This document shows positions 34,518 through 43,492 of a stretch of 64,000 nucleotides of DNA, piece after piece. The position numbers were made by a program, and so were the translations under genes. The DNA is taken from assembly GCA_002354095.1 (NCBI GenBank), contig DEKX01000018.1, positions 1-64,000 of the forward strand, in the 5' to 3' direction. This DNA is from Prevotella sp. UBA2711 (GTDB lineage: Bacteria > Bacteroidota > Bacteroidia > Bacteroidales > Bacteroidaceae). Under the pieces are notes generated by a model. It was not told where the DNA came from and searched no databases. It saw nothing but the letters and a program-made list of their open reading frames with translations. Position 1 is the first letter of the stretch. Each line of letters starts with the position of its first letter.

Positions 34518-35063
34518 ATGATAATAGCACAGGAATTAAGACGTAAGAACATAGCAGAATATTTGCTGTATATGTGGCAGATAGAAGATACCATCCGTGC
34601 CTTCGGGTGTTCGTTGAGTCGTATCCGAAGGGAATATATAGACCGTTTCGACTATACCGACGAGCAGAAAGAGGATGAAGCCGACTGGTTTGGCAATCTG
34701 ATTCGTATGATGAATGAAGAAGGCTGTCGGGAAAAGGGGCATATACAAATTAATAAGGTGGTATTGCAACAGTTGGAGGAACTGCATGTCCAATTGCTGG
34801 GCAGCAGCAAGTTCCCTTTTTATAATTCAGAGTATTACAAGGTGCTGCCTTATATAGTTGAACTGCGTAATCACGGAGCCAATAAAGAAGAGAATGAGAT
34901 AGAAACCTGTTTCAATTCCCTCTATGGAGTGATGATGTTGCGCTTGCAGAAGAAAGACATATCACTGGAGACGCAACATGCCGTCAAGGAGATTTCAACG
35001 TTCATCGGGATGTTGAACGACTATTATTTAAAAGACAAACAAGAACCCTTAGAATTCGAGTAG
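34518..35063 (+). CDS. DUF4924-like conserved protein
   Basis: The 181 residues are soluble and mostly helical, with no signal peptide. The opening MIIAQELRRKNIAEYLLYMW and the DWFGNLIRMMNEE segment match my memory of Pfam DUF4924, a Bacteroidota family with no assigned role. It lies between the exporter and rfbD in a tight operon (3-bp gap before, 1-bp gap after). Confidence 0.7.
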   Translation: MIIAQELRRKNIAEYLLYMWQIEDTIRAFGCSLSRIRREYIDRFDYTDEQKEDEADWFGNLIRMMNEEGCREKGHIQINKVVLQQLEELHVQLLGSSKFPFYNSEYYKVLPYIVELRNHGANKEENEIETCFNSLYGVMMLRLQKKDISLETQHAVKEISTFIGMLNDYYLKDKQEPLEFE

Positions 35064-35064
35064 G

Positions 35065-35913
35065 ATGAGTATATTGATAACAGGCTGTAACGGCCAGTTG
35101 GGCAATGAGATGCAATTGTTGGAGAGCCAATACCCTCAGTATCAGTGGTATAATACCGATGTGCAGGAATTGGATATAAGTAATCAACAGGCTATAGAAC
35201 AGTTCGTTACAGCCCACGAAATTGACGGCATCGTGAATTGTGCAGGCTATACCGCTGTGGATAAGGCAGAGGAAAACGAAGAACTGTGTACCATGCTCAA
35301 CCAGCATGCTCCTGCTTATCTGGCTGCTGCTGTAGAAAAACGTGGCGGATGGATGGTGCATATCTCGACCGACTATGTGTTTGACGGTACTCATCATACC
35401 CCGTATGTGGAAACTGACGAGCCCTGTCCCAATAGCGTCTATGGCCGTACGAAACTGGCAGGCGAACAGGAGGTGATGCAACATTGCAAACGGTCTGTGA
35501 TTATCCGTACGGCATGGTTGTATAGCACTTTCGGCAATAACTTTGTGAAAACGATGATCCGCTTGGGTAAAGAGCGCCCCGAACTGGGAGTTATTTTCGA
35601 CCAGATAGGCACTCCCACCTATGCAGGCGATTTGGCAAAGGTGATTATGGCTGTCGTTGAGAAAGGCATCATGCCAGGCATCTATCATTTCTCCAATGAA
35701 GGCGTTATTTCGTGGTATGATTTCACCAAAGCCATTCATCGCTTGGCTGGTATTACAACCTGTCATGTGCGCCCATTGCATACGACAGAGTATCCTACAC
35801 CTGCCAACCGGCCCCATTATTCCGTATTGGATAAGACAAAGATAAAGACAGTATATGGTATTGAGATTCCTTATTGGGAGGAAAGTTTAAAAGATTGTAT
35901 TGAGAAGTTATGA
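35065..35913 (+). CDS. rfbD: dTDP-4-dehydrorhamnose reductase
   Basis: The 282 residues form an SDR-type NAD(P)-binding protein: ILITGCNGQLGNE (GxxGxxG), GIVNCAGYTAVDKAEE, the catalytic ISTDYVFDGT and YGRTKLAGE (YxxxK). It completes dTDP-L-rhamnose synthesis for surface polysaccharide. rfbA, the first pathway step, lies separately at 42542-43414, and rfbB/rfbC are not in the window. It overlaps prfC by 4 bases (ATGA). Confidence 0.95.
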   Translation: MSILITGCNGQLGNEMQLLESQYPQYQWYNTDVQELDISNQQAIEQFVTAHEIDGIVNCAGYTAVDKAEENEELCTMLNQHAPAYLAAAVEKRGGWMVHISTDYVFDGTHHTPYVETDEPCPNSVYGRTKLAGEQEVMQHCKRSVIIRTAWLYSTFGNNFVKTMIRLGKERPELGVIFDQIGTPTYAGDLAKVIMAVVEKGIMPGIYHFSNEGVISWYDFTKAIHRLAGITTCHVRPLHTTEYPTPANRPHYSVLDKTKIKTVYGIEIPYWEESLKDCIEKL

Positions 35914-37496
35914 ATCAGGAGATAGAAAGAAGACGAACGTTCGCGATTATTTCGCACCCCGATGCCGGTAAGACTACCTTGACAGAGAAATTCCTGTTGT
36001 TCGGTGGTCAGATTCAGGTTGCTGGTGCAGTGAAGAACAATAAGATAAAAAAGACGGCAACCTCCGACTGGATGGATATTGAGAAACAACGTGGTATCTC
36101 GGTGTCAACATCAGTCATGGAGTTCGACTATACCCCTGACGGGTCGGATATAGAGTACAAGGTGAACATCCTTGACACCCCGGGTCACCAGGACTTTGCC
36201 GAAGATACCTATCGCACCCTGACGGCTGTCGATTCAGCCATCATCGTGGTGGACGGAGCCAAAGGCGTAGAGACGCAGACACGTAAACTGATGTCTGTCT
36301 GCCGTATGCGCAACACGCCAGTTATTATCTTTATCAATAAGATGGACCGCGAAGGTCGTGACCCCTTCGATTTGTTGGATGAATTGGAGAAAGAGCTGGA
36401 AATCAAAGTACGTCCACTGTCGTGGCCCATCAACCAAGGTGCAAAGTTTAAGGGCGTCTATAATATCTATGAGCAGAAGCTCGACCTCTTCACCCCCGAC
36501 AAGCAGCGCGTAACCGAAAAGGTGAGTGTTGAGCTCGATTCCGTCGAGCTCGATAATCGTATCGGTGAGCAGGATGCAGCCAAACTGCGTGAAGATTTGG
36601 AACTGGTGGATGGTGTCTATCCTGCATTTGATGTAGAGACCTATCGTTCTGCTGAGGTAGCTCCGGTATTCTTCGGTTCTGCGTTGAATAATTTCGGCGT
36701 TCAGGAGTTGCTCAATTGCTTCGTAGAGATAGCTCCCAGCCCTCGCGACACCAAGGCAGAGGAGCGTATGGTGAAACCCGAAGAACCTAAGTTCACCGGT
36801 TTTATCTTTAAGATTACCGCCAATATCGACCCCAATCACCGCTCTTGTATCGCTTTCTGTAAGGTGTGTAGCGGTAAGTTCCAGCGCAACCAGCCCTATC
36901 TGCATGTCCGTCAGGGTAAGACACTGCGTTTCTCGTCGCCTACTCAGTTCATGGCACAGCGCAAGTCAACCATCGATGAGGCATGGCCGGGAGATATCGT
37001 AGGTTTACCCGATAATGGTATATTTAAAATAGGTGACACGCTGACCGAAGGCGAACAGTTGCATTTCCGCGGACTGCCTTCTTTCTCGCCAGAATTGTTC
37101 AAGTATATCGAGAACGACGACCCCATGAAGTCCAAACAGCTTCAGAAAGGTATTGACCAGTTGATGGACGAGGGTGTAGCCCAGTTGTTTGTCAACCAGT
37201 TCAATGGTCGCAAGATTATCGGAACGGTGGGGCAGTTGCAGTTCGAGGTCATCCAGTATCGTCTGGAGAACGAGTACAATGCCAAGTGCCGTTGGGAACC
37301 CGTCCATCTCTATAAAGCCTGTTGGATTGAGAGCGACGATGCCGATGAACTGGAGAACTTCAAGAAGCGCAAGTACCAGTATATGGCTAAGGACAAAGAG
37401 GGGCGCGACGTCTTCCTGGCTGATTCCGGTTACGTGCTTTCTATGGCACAGGAAGACTTCAAGCATATCAAGTTCCATTTTACCAGTGAGTTCTGA
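35910..37496 (+). CDS. prfC: Peptide chain release factor 3
   Basis: The 528 residues form a translational GTPase: ISHPDAGKTTLTEK (P-loop), the switch I region WMDIEKQRGISVSTS, NILDTPGHQDF (G3), INKMDREGRD (G4) and the downstream EF-Tu-like domain II, then the RF3-specific C-terminal domain. It recycles RF1/RF2 from the ribosome after termination. The TGA stop shares its last base with the next ATG. Confidence 0.97.
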   Translation: MNQEIERRRTFAIISHPDAGKTTLTEKFLLFGGQIQVAGAVKNNKIKKTATSDWMDIEKQRGISVSTSVMEFDYTPDGSDIEYKVNILDTPGHQDFAEDTYRTLTAVDSAIIVVDGAKGVETQTRKLMSVCRMRNTPVIIFINKMDREGRDPFDLLDELEKELEIKVRPLSWPINQGAKFKGVYNIYEQKLDLFTPDKQRVTEKVSVELDSVELDNRIGEQDAAKLREDLELVDGVYPAFDVETYRSAEVAPVFFGSALNNFGVQELLNCFVEIAPSPRDTKAEERMVKPEEPKFTGFIFKITANIDPNHRSCIAFCKVCSGKFQRNQPYLHVRQGKTLRFSSPTQFMAQRKSTIDEAWPGDIVGLPDNGIFKIGDTLTEGEQLHFRGLPSFSPELFKYIENDDPMKSKQLQKGIDQLMDEGVAQLFVNQFNGRKIIGTVGQLQFEVIQYRLENEYNAKCRWEPVHLYKACWIESDDADELENFKKRKYQYMAKDKEGRDVFLADSGYVLSMAQEDFKHIKFHFTSEF

Positions 37497-38077
37497 TGAC
37501 AAGAGAAGAAGATATAAAGAACGCAGTGGAAGTGCTGCGGAAGGGTGGGGTAATCCTTTATCCTACAGACACCGTTTGGGGCATCGGATGTGATGCCACC
37601 AATGCTGAGGCTGTGAAGCGGGTATATGAAATCAAACAGCGCGACGATTCCAAAGCGCTCATCTGTCTGGTTGACAGCGATGCCCGTCTGCAGCGTTATG
37701 TACGCAATGTGCCCGACGTGGCATGGCAATTGATTGACAGTCTGAAGGACAGCGATAGCAAGCCCACCACGTTGATACTTGACGGTGCCATCAATCTGGC
37801 TCCGAATCTGATTGCGGAGGATGGCAGTATCGGTATGCGCATCACGCAGGAGCCTTTCTCCAAGGAGCTGTGCTATCGTTTCCAAAAGGCATTGGTCTCT
37901 ACTTCAGCCAATATCAGTGGCGAGCCTGCAGCACAGAACTACTGCGATATTGATCCTCGTATTGTTGAGGCGGTTGACTATGTGTGTTGGTCACGCCGTC
38001 AGGAACATAAGCCCCATCAGCCTTCCAGCATCATCCGTTTGAAGGAGAATGGAGAGGTAAATATTATAAGGAAATAA
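37496..38077 (+). CDS. tsaC: L-threonylcarbamoyladenylate synthase (YrdC/Sua5 type)
   Basis: The 193 residues match the YrdC domain: GGVILYPTDTVWGIGCDA, IKQRDDSKALICLV, GSIGMRITQEPFSKEL and LVSTSANISGEPA. It makes threonylcarbamoyl-AMP for t6A37 modification of tRNAs. The Sua5 C-terminal domain is absent, so this is the short form. The ATG overlaps the prfC stop and its TAA overlaps the next ATG by one base. Confidence 0.93.
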   Translation: MTREEDIKNAVEVLRKGGVILYPTDTVWGIGCDATNAEAVKRVYEIKQRDDSKALICLVDSDARLQRYVRNVPDVAWQLIDSLKDSDSKPTTLILDGAINLAPNLIAEDGSIGMRITQEPFSKELCYRFQKALVSTSANISGEPAAQNYCDIDPRIVEAVDYVCWSRRQEHKPHQPSSIIRLKENGEVNIIRK

Positions 38078-39885
38078 TGAGTAGTCAGCCGGAAAACATA
38101 GGAAAACAGACCTGGCAGCAGCAACTGCACCAATGGCGGGTGGAGCATGTCAGCGACCGTATGTTCCTGCTGGTGCTTGCCTTTTTCGTAGGGTTGTTTG
38201 CTGCTGTAGCTGCCTTCGTCTTGCATGGTATGATCAACCAGATTGTGGCATTGCTGACAGGTCAGTTCAGGGCTACGGGTTATAACTGGTTGTATCTGGT
38301 GTACCCTGTTATCGGTATTTATCTGACCTCCCTTTTTGTACGTCATATCGTGAAGGATAATATCTCGCATGGTATTACCCGTATCCTGTATGCTATATCT
38401 TCCAATAAATCGCGACTGAAAGCGCATAATACGTGGTCGAGCGTCATCGCATCGGCTATCACCATTGGTTTTGGCGGTTCGGTGGGTGCTGAGGCCCCCA
38501 TCGTGCTCACGGGTTCTGCTATCGGTTCTAATCTGGGACGTATATTCAAGTTAGACAGCAAGACGCTGATGACCCTCGTGGGATGCGGTGCTGCGGGTGC
38601 TATTGCGGGCATCTTCAAAGCCCCGATAGCCGGTCTGGTCTTTACCCTTGAGGTTCTGATGATTGATTTGACGATGGCGTCACTCTTGCCCATTCTCATT
38701 TCTTGCGTCACTGCCACCTGCTTTACCTATATATTAAGTGGTAACGAGGCGCTGTTCTCTTTCCACCTTGATTCCGACTGGACCGTTCAGCGCGTGCCCG
38801 CCACCATTCTGTTGGGTATTTGTTGCGGATTGGTGAGTCTCTATTTCATTCGCACCATGAACGCCTGCGAGGATATGTTTGCCCGTTTCAAGGATAAACC
38901 TTACGTTCGCTTGGTTATTGGCGGTTTGATACTGAGTACGCTGATCTTCCTTTTCCCCGCACTCTATGGCGAGGGCTACCATAGCATCAATCTGTTGTTG
39001 AACGGTAAAACGGAGGCCGACTGGAATCAGATATTAGACAATTCTCTTTTCTATGGTCAACACGAATTCCTGATAGGCTATCTGGCACTGGTGCTCTTCA
39101 CCAAGGTGTTTGCTACCAGTGCCACGAACGGTGGCGGCGGTTGCGGTGGTACGTTTGCTCCTTCGCTGTTCATCGGTTGCTTCACGGGCTTCCTGTTTTC
39201 CCGCCTGTGGAATATCAATCAAGTGGGTGTCTATGTGCCGGAGAAGAATTTCGCCTTGCTGGGTATGGCTGGTGTGATGTCGGGCGTGATGCATGCCCCG
39301 TTGACGGGTATCTTCCTGATAGCCGAGATCACCAGTGGCTATAATCTCTTCGTACCGTTGATGATTGTCTCGGTTTTTGCCTATCTCACTATCATTATCT
39401 TCGAGCCCCATAGCATTTATGGTATGCGACTGGCTCGTCAGGGCAAATTGATTACCCACCATACCGACCATGCCGTCCTGACGCTGATGAGTCTGGACTC
39501 CGTGATTGACCGTGATTACCAGGGAGTTGACCCCGATATGGAGTTAGGACAGATTGTCCATAAAATCAGTCGCTCGCGTCATAATGTATTGCCGGTAACC
39601 GATGCGGCAGGATTGCTCTTGGGCGAAATCAATATCGTTAAAATACGTCACGTGGTGTTCCGCACCGAACTGTATCACCACTTCAAGGCCAGTCAGCTGA
39701 TGGTACCGCCCGCCGCCGTCCTGGACGATGGCACGTCGATGACCGAAGTGATGCGTACCTTCGAACGGACCCGTGCCGATTGGTTGCCCGTATTGGATGA
39801 AGACCATCATCTGAAGGGATATATTTCACGTGAACGGATGTATAGTACCTATCGCAAGATGGTGCATGATTTAAGCCAAGATTAA
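38077..39885 (+). CDS. ClC-family chloride channel/transporter with CBS domains
   Basis: The 602 residues have ten or more membrane helices from about residue 30 to 440. Selectivity motifs are GFGGSVGAEAPIVLTGSAIGSN (the GxxGxExP type), FKAPIAGLVFTLEV and NGGGGCGGTFAPSLFIG, followed by two cytosolic CBS domains (about 460-590). It conducts chloride or fluoride or exchanges Cl-/H+. The gating Glu of transporters corresponds to E in GAEAP, which is retained. It is co-transcribed with tsaC and fmt. Confidence 0.9.
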   Translation: MSSQPENIGKQTWQQQLHQWRVEHVSDRMFLLVLAFFVGLFAAVAAFVLHGMINQIVALLTGQFRATGYNWLYLVYPVIGIYLTSLFVRHIVKDNISHGITRILYAISSNKSRLKAHNTWSSVIASAITIGFGGSVGAEAPIVLTGSAIGSNLGRIFKLDSKTLMTLVGCGAAGAIAGIFKAPIAGLVFTLEVLMIDLTMASLLPILISCVTATCFTYILSGNEALFSFHLDSDWTVQRVPATILLGICCGLVSLYFIRTMNACEDMFARFKDKPYVRLVIGGLILSTLIFLFPALYGEGYHSINLLLNGKTEADWNQILDNSLFYGQHEFLIGYLALVLFTKVFATSATNGGGGCGGTFAPSLFIGCFTGFLFSRLWNINQVGVYVPEKNFALLGMAGVMSGVMHAPLTGIFLIAEITSGYNLFVPLMIVSVFAYLTIIIFEPHSIYGMRLARQGKLITHHTDHAVLTLMSLDSVIDRDYQGVDPDMELGQIVHKISRSRHNVLPVTDAAGLLLGEINIVKIRHVVFRTELYHHFKASQLMVPPAAVLDDGTSMTEVMRTFERTRADWLPVLDEDHHLKGYISRERMYSTYRKMVHDLSQD

Positions 39886-39886
39886 A

Positions 39887-40879
39887 ATGATGAAGAAAGA
39901 AGATTTGCGTATCGTGTTTATGGGTACACCGGAGTTTGCTGTCGAGACACTGAAAGCTTTGGTGGAACATCATTATAACGTAGTGGCTGTGGTGACGCAA
40001 CCCGATAAACCCGTGGGGCGTCATGGTTCGGTATTGCAGCCCTCAGCCGTCAAACAATACAGTCTGGAACATGGTCTGCCTGTGCTCCAGCCGGAGAAGA
40101 TGAAAGACCCTTCCTTCCTGGAGGCCCTGCGCTCCTACGAGGCAAATCTTCAGGTGGTGGTTGCCTTCCGTATGTTGCCCGAGGTGGTATGGGCGATGCC
40201 TGAGTATGGCACGTTCAATGTCCATGCCGCCCTGCTGCCCCAGTACCGTGGTGCGGCTCCCATCAATTGGGCAGTGATTAACGGTGAGACCAAGACGGGT
40301 GTCACAACCTTCTTACTCGACCACGATATTGACACTGGTCGCATCATCATGCAGCTGCCCTTCGACATCCCCGATGATGCAGACGTAGAGTATGTCTATG
40401 ACGGACTGATGCACTTAGGAGCCGAAATTTGTTTGCAGACCCTCGACCGCATCATCGCTGCCGACGGACATCCGGAAACGATGAGTCAGGAGGATGTGCT
40501 CAACTCTCAACTCTCCACTCTCCACTCATTACCCCCTGCTCCCAAAATCTTCAAGGAGACGTGCGAAATCAATTGGAACCAGTCGGCTAAGAAAGTCTAT
40601 GACTTCGTGCGCGGACTGAGTCCATATCCGGGAGCGTGGACCACACTCGTTTCGCCGGATGGCAAGGAGACCGTGCTGAAGATTTACAAGACGCGCAAGA
40701 CAGGGCAGGCAGGTCCTTCCGCTGTCGGTCAGATTGCTGTTCAGCAAAAGGCGCTCTTGGTGGCTGCTCAGGACGAATGGCTCGCCATCGAGGAACTGCA
40801 ACTGGCAGGTAAGAAACGTATGTCGGCGCGCGATTTCCTCAACGGCATGAAAGATATAGAGAGCTATACGATACGATAA
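39887..40879 (+). CDS. fmt: Methionyl-tRNA formyltransferase
   Basis: The 330 residues have an N-terminal formyltransferase domain with VFMGTPEFAVETL, VTQPDKPVGR, NVHAALLPQYRGAAPINWA (catalytic Asn-His) and GVTTFLLDHDIDTG. The C-terminal OB-like domain begins CEINWNQSAKKVYDFVRGLSPYPGAWT. It formylates initiator Met-tRNA. Start is ATG 39887 or the adjacent ATG 39890. The inter-domain linker, about residues 205-214 (LNSQLSTLHS), is encoded by an array of heptamer repeats (40499-40527), unlike the rest of the gene. Confidence 0.95.
   Translation: MMKKEDLRIVFMGTPEFAVETLKALVEHHYNVVAVVTQPDKPVGRHGSVLQPSAVKQYSLEHGLPVLQPEKMKDPSFLEALRSYEANLQVVVAFRMLPEVVWAMPEYGTFNVHAALLPQYRGAAPINWAVINGETKTGVTTFLLDHDIDTGRIIMQLPFDIPDDADVEYVYDGLMHLGAEICLQTLDRIIAADGHPETMSQEDVLNSQLSTLHSLPPAPKIFKETCEINWNQSAKKVYDFVRGLSPYPGAWTTLVSPDGKETVLKIYKTRKTGQAGPSAVGQIAVQQKALLVAAQDEWLAIEELQLAGKKRMSARDFLNGMKDIESYTIR
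40499..40527 (+). repeat. Heptamer direct-repeat array inside fmt
   Basis: Units CTCAACT (40499, 40506) and CTCCACT (40513, 40520) plus one base. They are in frame with the gene and encode LNSQLSTLHS in the linker between the two Fmt domains. An equivalent array of the same units lies inside the ccsBA gene at 50464-50498. Confidence 0.9.
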
Positions 40880-40952
40880 ATAATGTTAATCATATAATAA
40901 ACACAGCGGGCTGTCCGTTTGAAAAGTAGAAACAGTTAAAATCAAGTTGCCT

Positions 40953-41084
40953 ATGCACATTTCTACTCAAGAACAGTTAATTCAGCCCCGTGAGTCAACC
41001 ATCCTGCTCATCAAGCAGATGGCGCGAATGTATAGAACAGAAAAAAGACCGGACGGCACCCATGTGGTGGTAGGTCTGAATTAA
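40953..41084 (+). CDS. Small ORF (43 residues) between fmt and rpe
   Basis: ATG at 40953, TAA at 41082-41084, 14 bases before rpe. The product begins MHISTQEQLIQPRESTILLI, has a basic middle (KQMARMYRTEKR) and ends PDGTHVVVGLN. Its amphipathic helix followed by a short beta-like end looks like a real small protein, and it keeps the operon spacing. The 73 bp upstream (40880-40952) contains no terminator. I do not recognise a family, so coding status is inferred from composition and context only. Confidence 0.5.
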   Translation: MHISTQEQLIQPRESTILLIKQMARMYRTEKRPDGTHVVVGLN

Positions 41085-41098
41085 AAATTTGAAGATAT

Positions 41099-41749
41099 AT
41101 GACAAAAGTATCACCTTCATTGCTCGCAGCCGATTTCCTTCATCTCGACCGCGACATCGAAATGATTAATCGTAGTGAGGCCGATTGGCTTCATTTGGAC
41201 GTGATGGATGGTGTTTTCGTACCCAACATCTCCTTTGGCTTCCCTGTTTTGGAGGCCGTTGCATCCATGTGTAAGAAACCTTTAGACGTACATTATATGA
41301 TTGTGCACCCTGAGCGTTATATCAAGCAGACGGCAAAATTGGGGGCTATGATGATGAATGTGCACTATGAGGCTTGCGACCATTTGCATCGCACGGTTCA
41401 GGAAATCCATGATGCAGGCATGAAAGCCGGTGTAACACTGAATCCTTCCACACCCGTGTCGTTGCTGGAGGATATCATCGGTGATGTCGATATGGTATTG
41501 CTGATGAGTGTCAATCCCGGTTTCGGCGGTCAGAAGTTCATTGAGAATACCATTCTGAAAGTGCAGCGCCTCCGTAGGATGATTGACGAGAAGGGCTGTC
41601 AGACGCTGATAGAGGTAGATGGCGGCGTGCAGGGCGAAACGGCTCCGCGTTTGGTGAAGGCTGGTGTCGATGTGCTGGTCAGCGGCAGCTATGTGTTCAA
41701 GGCTGCCCAGCCCGAACAGGTTATCAGGGAGCTGCGAGGGCTCTCTTGA
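41099..41749 (+). CDS. rpe: Ribulose-phosphate 3-epimerase
   Basis: The 216 residues form a TIM barrel: VSPSLLAADFLHLDRDI, WLHLDVMDGVFVPNISFG (metal-binding His and Asp), LDVHYMIVHPERY, LLMSVNPGFGGQKF and EVDGGVQGETA. It interconverts ribulose 5-phosphate and xylulose 5-phosphate in the pentose phosphate pathway. It is last gene of the rightward operon and converges with the sigma factor gene, 14 bp apart with no obvious terminator hairpin. Confidence 0.96.
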   Translation: MTKVSPSLLAADFLHLDRDIEMINRSEADWLHLDVMDGVFVPNISFGFPVLEAVASMCKKPLDVHYMIVHPERYIKQTAKLGAMMMNVHYEACDHLHRTVQEIHDAGMKAGVTLNPSTPVSLLEDIIGDVDMVLLMSVNPGFGGQKFIENTILKVQRLRRMIDEKGCQTLIEVDGGVQGETAPRLVKAGVDVLVSGSYVFKAAQPEQVIRELRGLS

Positions 41750-41763
41750 TAGTCGAAGTCTCG

Positions 41764-42363
41764 TTAAAACTCCATATCCAGCTGCATGTGGTTCTTCTTG
41801 GCCATGCGGCGCATGTTGAGGATTGCATAGCGCATTCGTCCGAGTGATGTATTGATGCTGACTCCGGTAATTTCAGCAATCTCCTTGAACGATAAATCCA
41901 GATAATAGCGCATATACACCACTTCACGTTGGTTGGCAGGCAGCATGCTTATCATGTGGCGTACGTCGGCCCTGATTTGATTGTTGACAAACTCCATCTC
42001 GCGATTGCCTTCCTTCAGTTCGTCGGAGGTCAGATTACTCAAGTCATTGTCGTCATTCGGCTCCACGATGTGGGCACTCTTGATGCGGCGGAACTTGTCG
42101 ATGATGGCATTATGGGCAATGCGTGTCAGCCAGAAGTAGAACTTGCCGGTATCTGTATATTTGCCATCTTGCAGGTAGATGATAGCCTTGATGAACGTAT
42201 CTTGGAAGATATCGTTAGACAGGTCGTAGTCATGAACCACGAACTGAATATAGTCGAACACTTTCTGTTGGTTTCTTGCCAATAACTCGTCAAAAGCCTT
42301 GTTGTCACCTGCTGCATAGAGAAGAGCTAACTCCTCGTCAGTACGGTTTGCGAATGTCTTCAT
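41764..42363 (-). CDS. ECF-type RNA polymerase sigma factor
   Basis: The 199 residues have only regions 2 and 4. Region 2 includes FDYIQFVVHDYDLSNDIFQD and the WLTRIAHNAIIDKFRR helix; region 4 includes LPANQREVVYMRYYLDLSF and the helix-turn-helix FKEIAEITGVSINTSLGR. No anti-sigma factor gene is adjacent, unlike many polysaccharide-locus ECF factors, so it is probably a house-keeping or stress member. Its promoter is strong (see 42448-42479). Confidence 0.9.
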   Translation of the reverse strand: MKTFANRTDEELALLYAAGDNKAFDELLARNQQKVFDYIQFVVHDYDLSNDIFQDTFIKAIIYLQDGKYTDTGKFYFWLTRIAHNAIIDKFRRIKSAHIVEPNDDNDLSNLTSDELKEGNREMEFVNNQIRADVRHMISMLPANQREVVYMRYYLDLSFKEIAEITGVSINTSLGRMRYAILNMRRMAKKNHMQLDMEF

Positions 42364-42447
42364 ACCTCAATTGTTTTAATTCGAGTAGAAGTTTTTCCTA
42401 TAGGCAATTGGAATTTAGTTATTAACTATTAATGATTATTTCGTTTG

Positions 42448-42479
42448 CAAAAATAAGTAAAATAATTGTTACTGCCAAA
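42448..42479 (-). promoter_or_regulatory. Promoter of the ECF sigma gene
   Basis: TTTG (42479-42476), a 20-bp spacer and TATTTTTG (42455-42448) on the minus strand. The leader to the ATG is about 80 nt and holds no structure I recognise. Confidence 0.72.
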
Positions 42480-42508
42480 TAAAAAGGAAGAAAAATAGCC
42501 AAAAAACT

Positions 42509-42541
42509 GATAAAGGCAGCTTCGAGGGCTGCCTTTATCGC
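42509..42541 (-). terminator. Hairpin terminator after rfbA
   Basis: A 12-bp perfect stem (42509-42520 with 42528-42539, GATAAAGGCAGC) has a 7-base loop and lies immediately after the rfbA stop. The minus-strand tail is A/T-rich (AGTTTTTTGG). Confidence 0.8.
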
Positions 42542-43414
42542 TTATTTTGCCAGTTGCAACAGATACTTTCCGTAGTCGTTCTTTGCCATCGGTTCAGCCA
42601 CCTTCCTGAGCTGTTCCTTGGAAATCCAGCCTCGTTTGAAGGCTATTTCTTCCAGACAGGCTACCTTCAGTCCCTGGCGTTTCTCAATCACTTCTATGAA
42701 TGTCGAGGCTTCCGACAGGGAGTCGTGGGTACCGGTGTCGAGCCATGCAAAACCGCGTTGCAGGGTCTGTACCTTCAGGTTCTTCTGCTTCAGGTATTCT
42801 TGGTTGACGGTGGTAATCTCCAGTTCTCCGCGCGCAGAGGGCTTGATGTTCTTGGCTATCTCCACCACGCTGTTGGGGTAGAAGTAAAGACCTACTACCG
42901 CATAGTTGGATTTGGGGTTAGCGGGCTTTTCCTCAATGCTCAGGCAGTTGCCGTCGGCATCGAATTCAGCCACGCCGTAGCGCTCAGGGTCGTTCACGTA
43001 ATAGCCGAAGACGGTAGCCTGACCGTGTTTCTCGGCATTCTCCACGCTCTGTTTCAGCAGTCCTGTGAAACCGCTGCCGTAGAAGATGTTGTCGCCCAAG
43101 ACCAGGCACGCACAGTCGTTGCCGATGAATTTCTCGCCGATAATGAAAGCCTGCGCCAGTCCGTCGGGCGATGGCTGTTCGGCATATTCAAAATGCACAC
43201 CAATCTCCGAACCGTCACCTAACAGACGCTTGAAGCCAGGCAGGTCGTAGGGGGTCGAGATAATCAGAATCTCGCGGATACCAGCCAGCATCAGCGCCGA
43301 GATAGGATAGTATATCATCGGCTTGTCGAAAATGGGAATCAACTGCTTCGAGATACCTTTCGTGATGGGGTAGAGGCGTGTTCCGCTACCGCCTGCCAAT
43401 ACAATTCCTTTCAT
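42542..43414 (-). CDS. rfbA: Glucose-1-phosphate thymidylyltransferase
   Basis: The 290 residues form a nucleotidyltransferase: MKGIVLAGGSGTRLYPITKG (the GGxGTRL loop), KQLIPIFDKPMIYYPIS, LGDNIFYGSGF (metal site), SIEEKPANPKSNYAVVG and AWLDTGTHDSL. It makes dTDP-glucose, first step toward dTDP-rhamnose. It is separate from rfbD, here as a single-gene unit divergent from a conserved hypothetical gene. Confidence 0.96.
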   Translation of the reverse strand: MKGIVLAGGSGTRLYPITKGISKQLIPIFDKPMIYYPISALMLAGIREILIISTPYDLPGFKRLLGDGSEIGVHFEYAEQPSPDGLAQAFIIGEKFIGNDCACLVLGDNIFYGSGFTGLLKQSVENAEKHGQATVFGYYVNDPERYGVAEFDADGNCLSIEEKPANPKSNYAVVGLYFYPNSVVEIAKNIKPSARGELEITTVNQEYLKQKNLKVQTLQRGFAWLDTGTHDSLSEASTFIEVIEKRQGLKVACLEEIAFKRGWISKEQLRKVAEPMAKNDYGKYLLQLAK

Positions 43415-43441
43415 ATTCTTCGCTTTTTATTTGATTTTCGC

Positions 43442-43473
43442 TGCAAAGTTAGAAAAAAAATTGTAACTTTGCA
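43442..43473. promoter_or_regulatory. Back-to-back -7 elements for rfbA and the gene at 43493
   Basis: TAACTTTG occurs on the minus strand (43451-43444) and on the plus strand (43464-43471), giving a 10-bp inverted repeat TGCAAAGTTA/TAACTTTGCA with 12 bp between. Good -33 elements are not visible on either side. Confidence 0.6.
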
Positions 43474-43492
43474 CCGTTTAATCAAATAAATT

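Noticed and set aside
40880..40952. Terminator between fmt and the small ORF
   Set aside because: No stem with a following T tract is present, so the operon probably continues to rpe.
43442..43473. Inverted repeat TGCAAAGTTA/TAACTTTGCA as an operator
   Set aside because: Both arms are the expected -7 elements of two divergent genes, which is sufficient to explain the symmetry.
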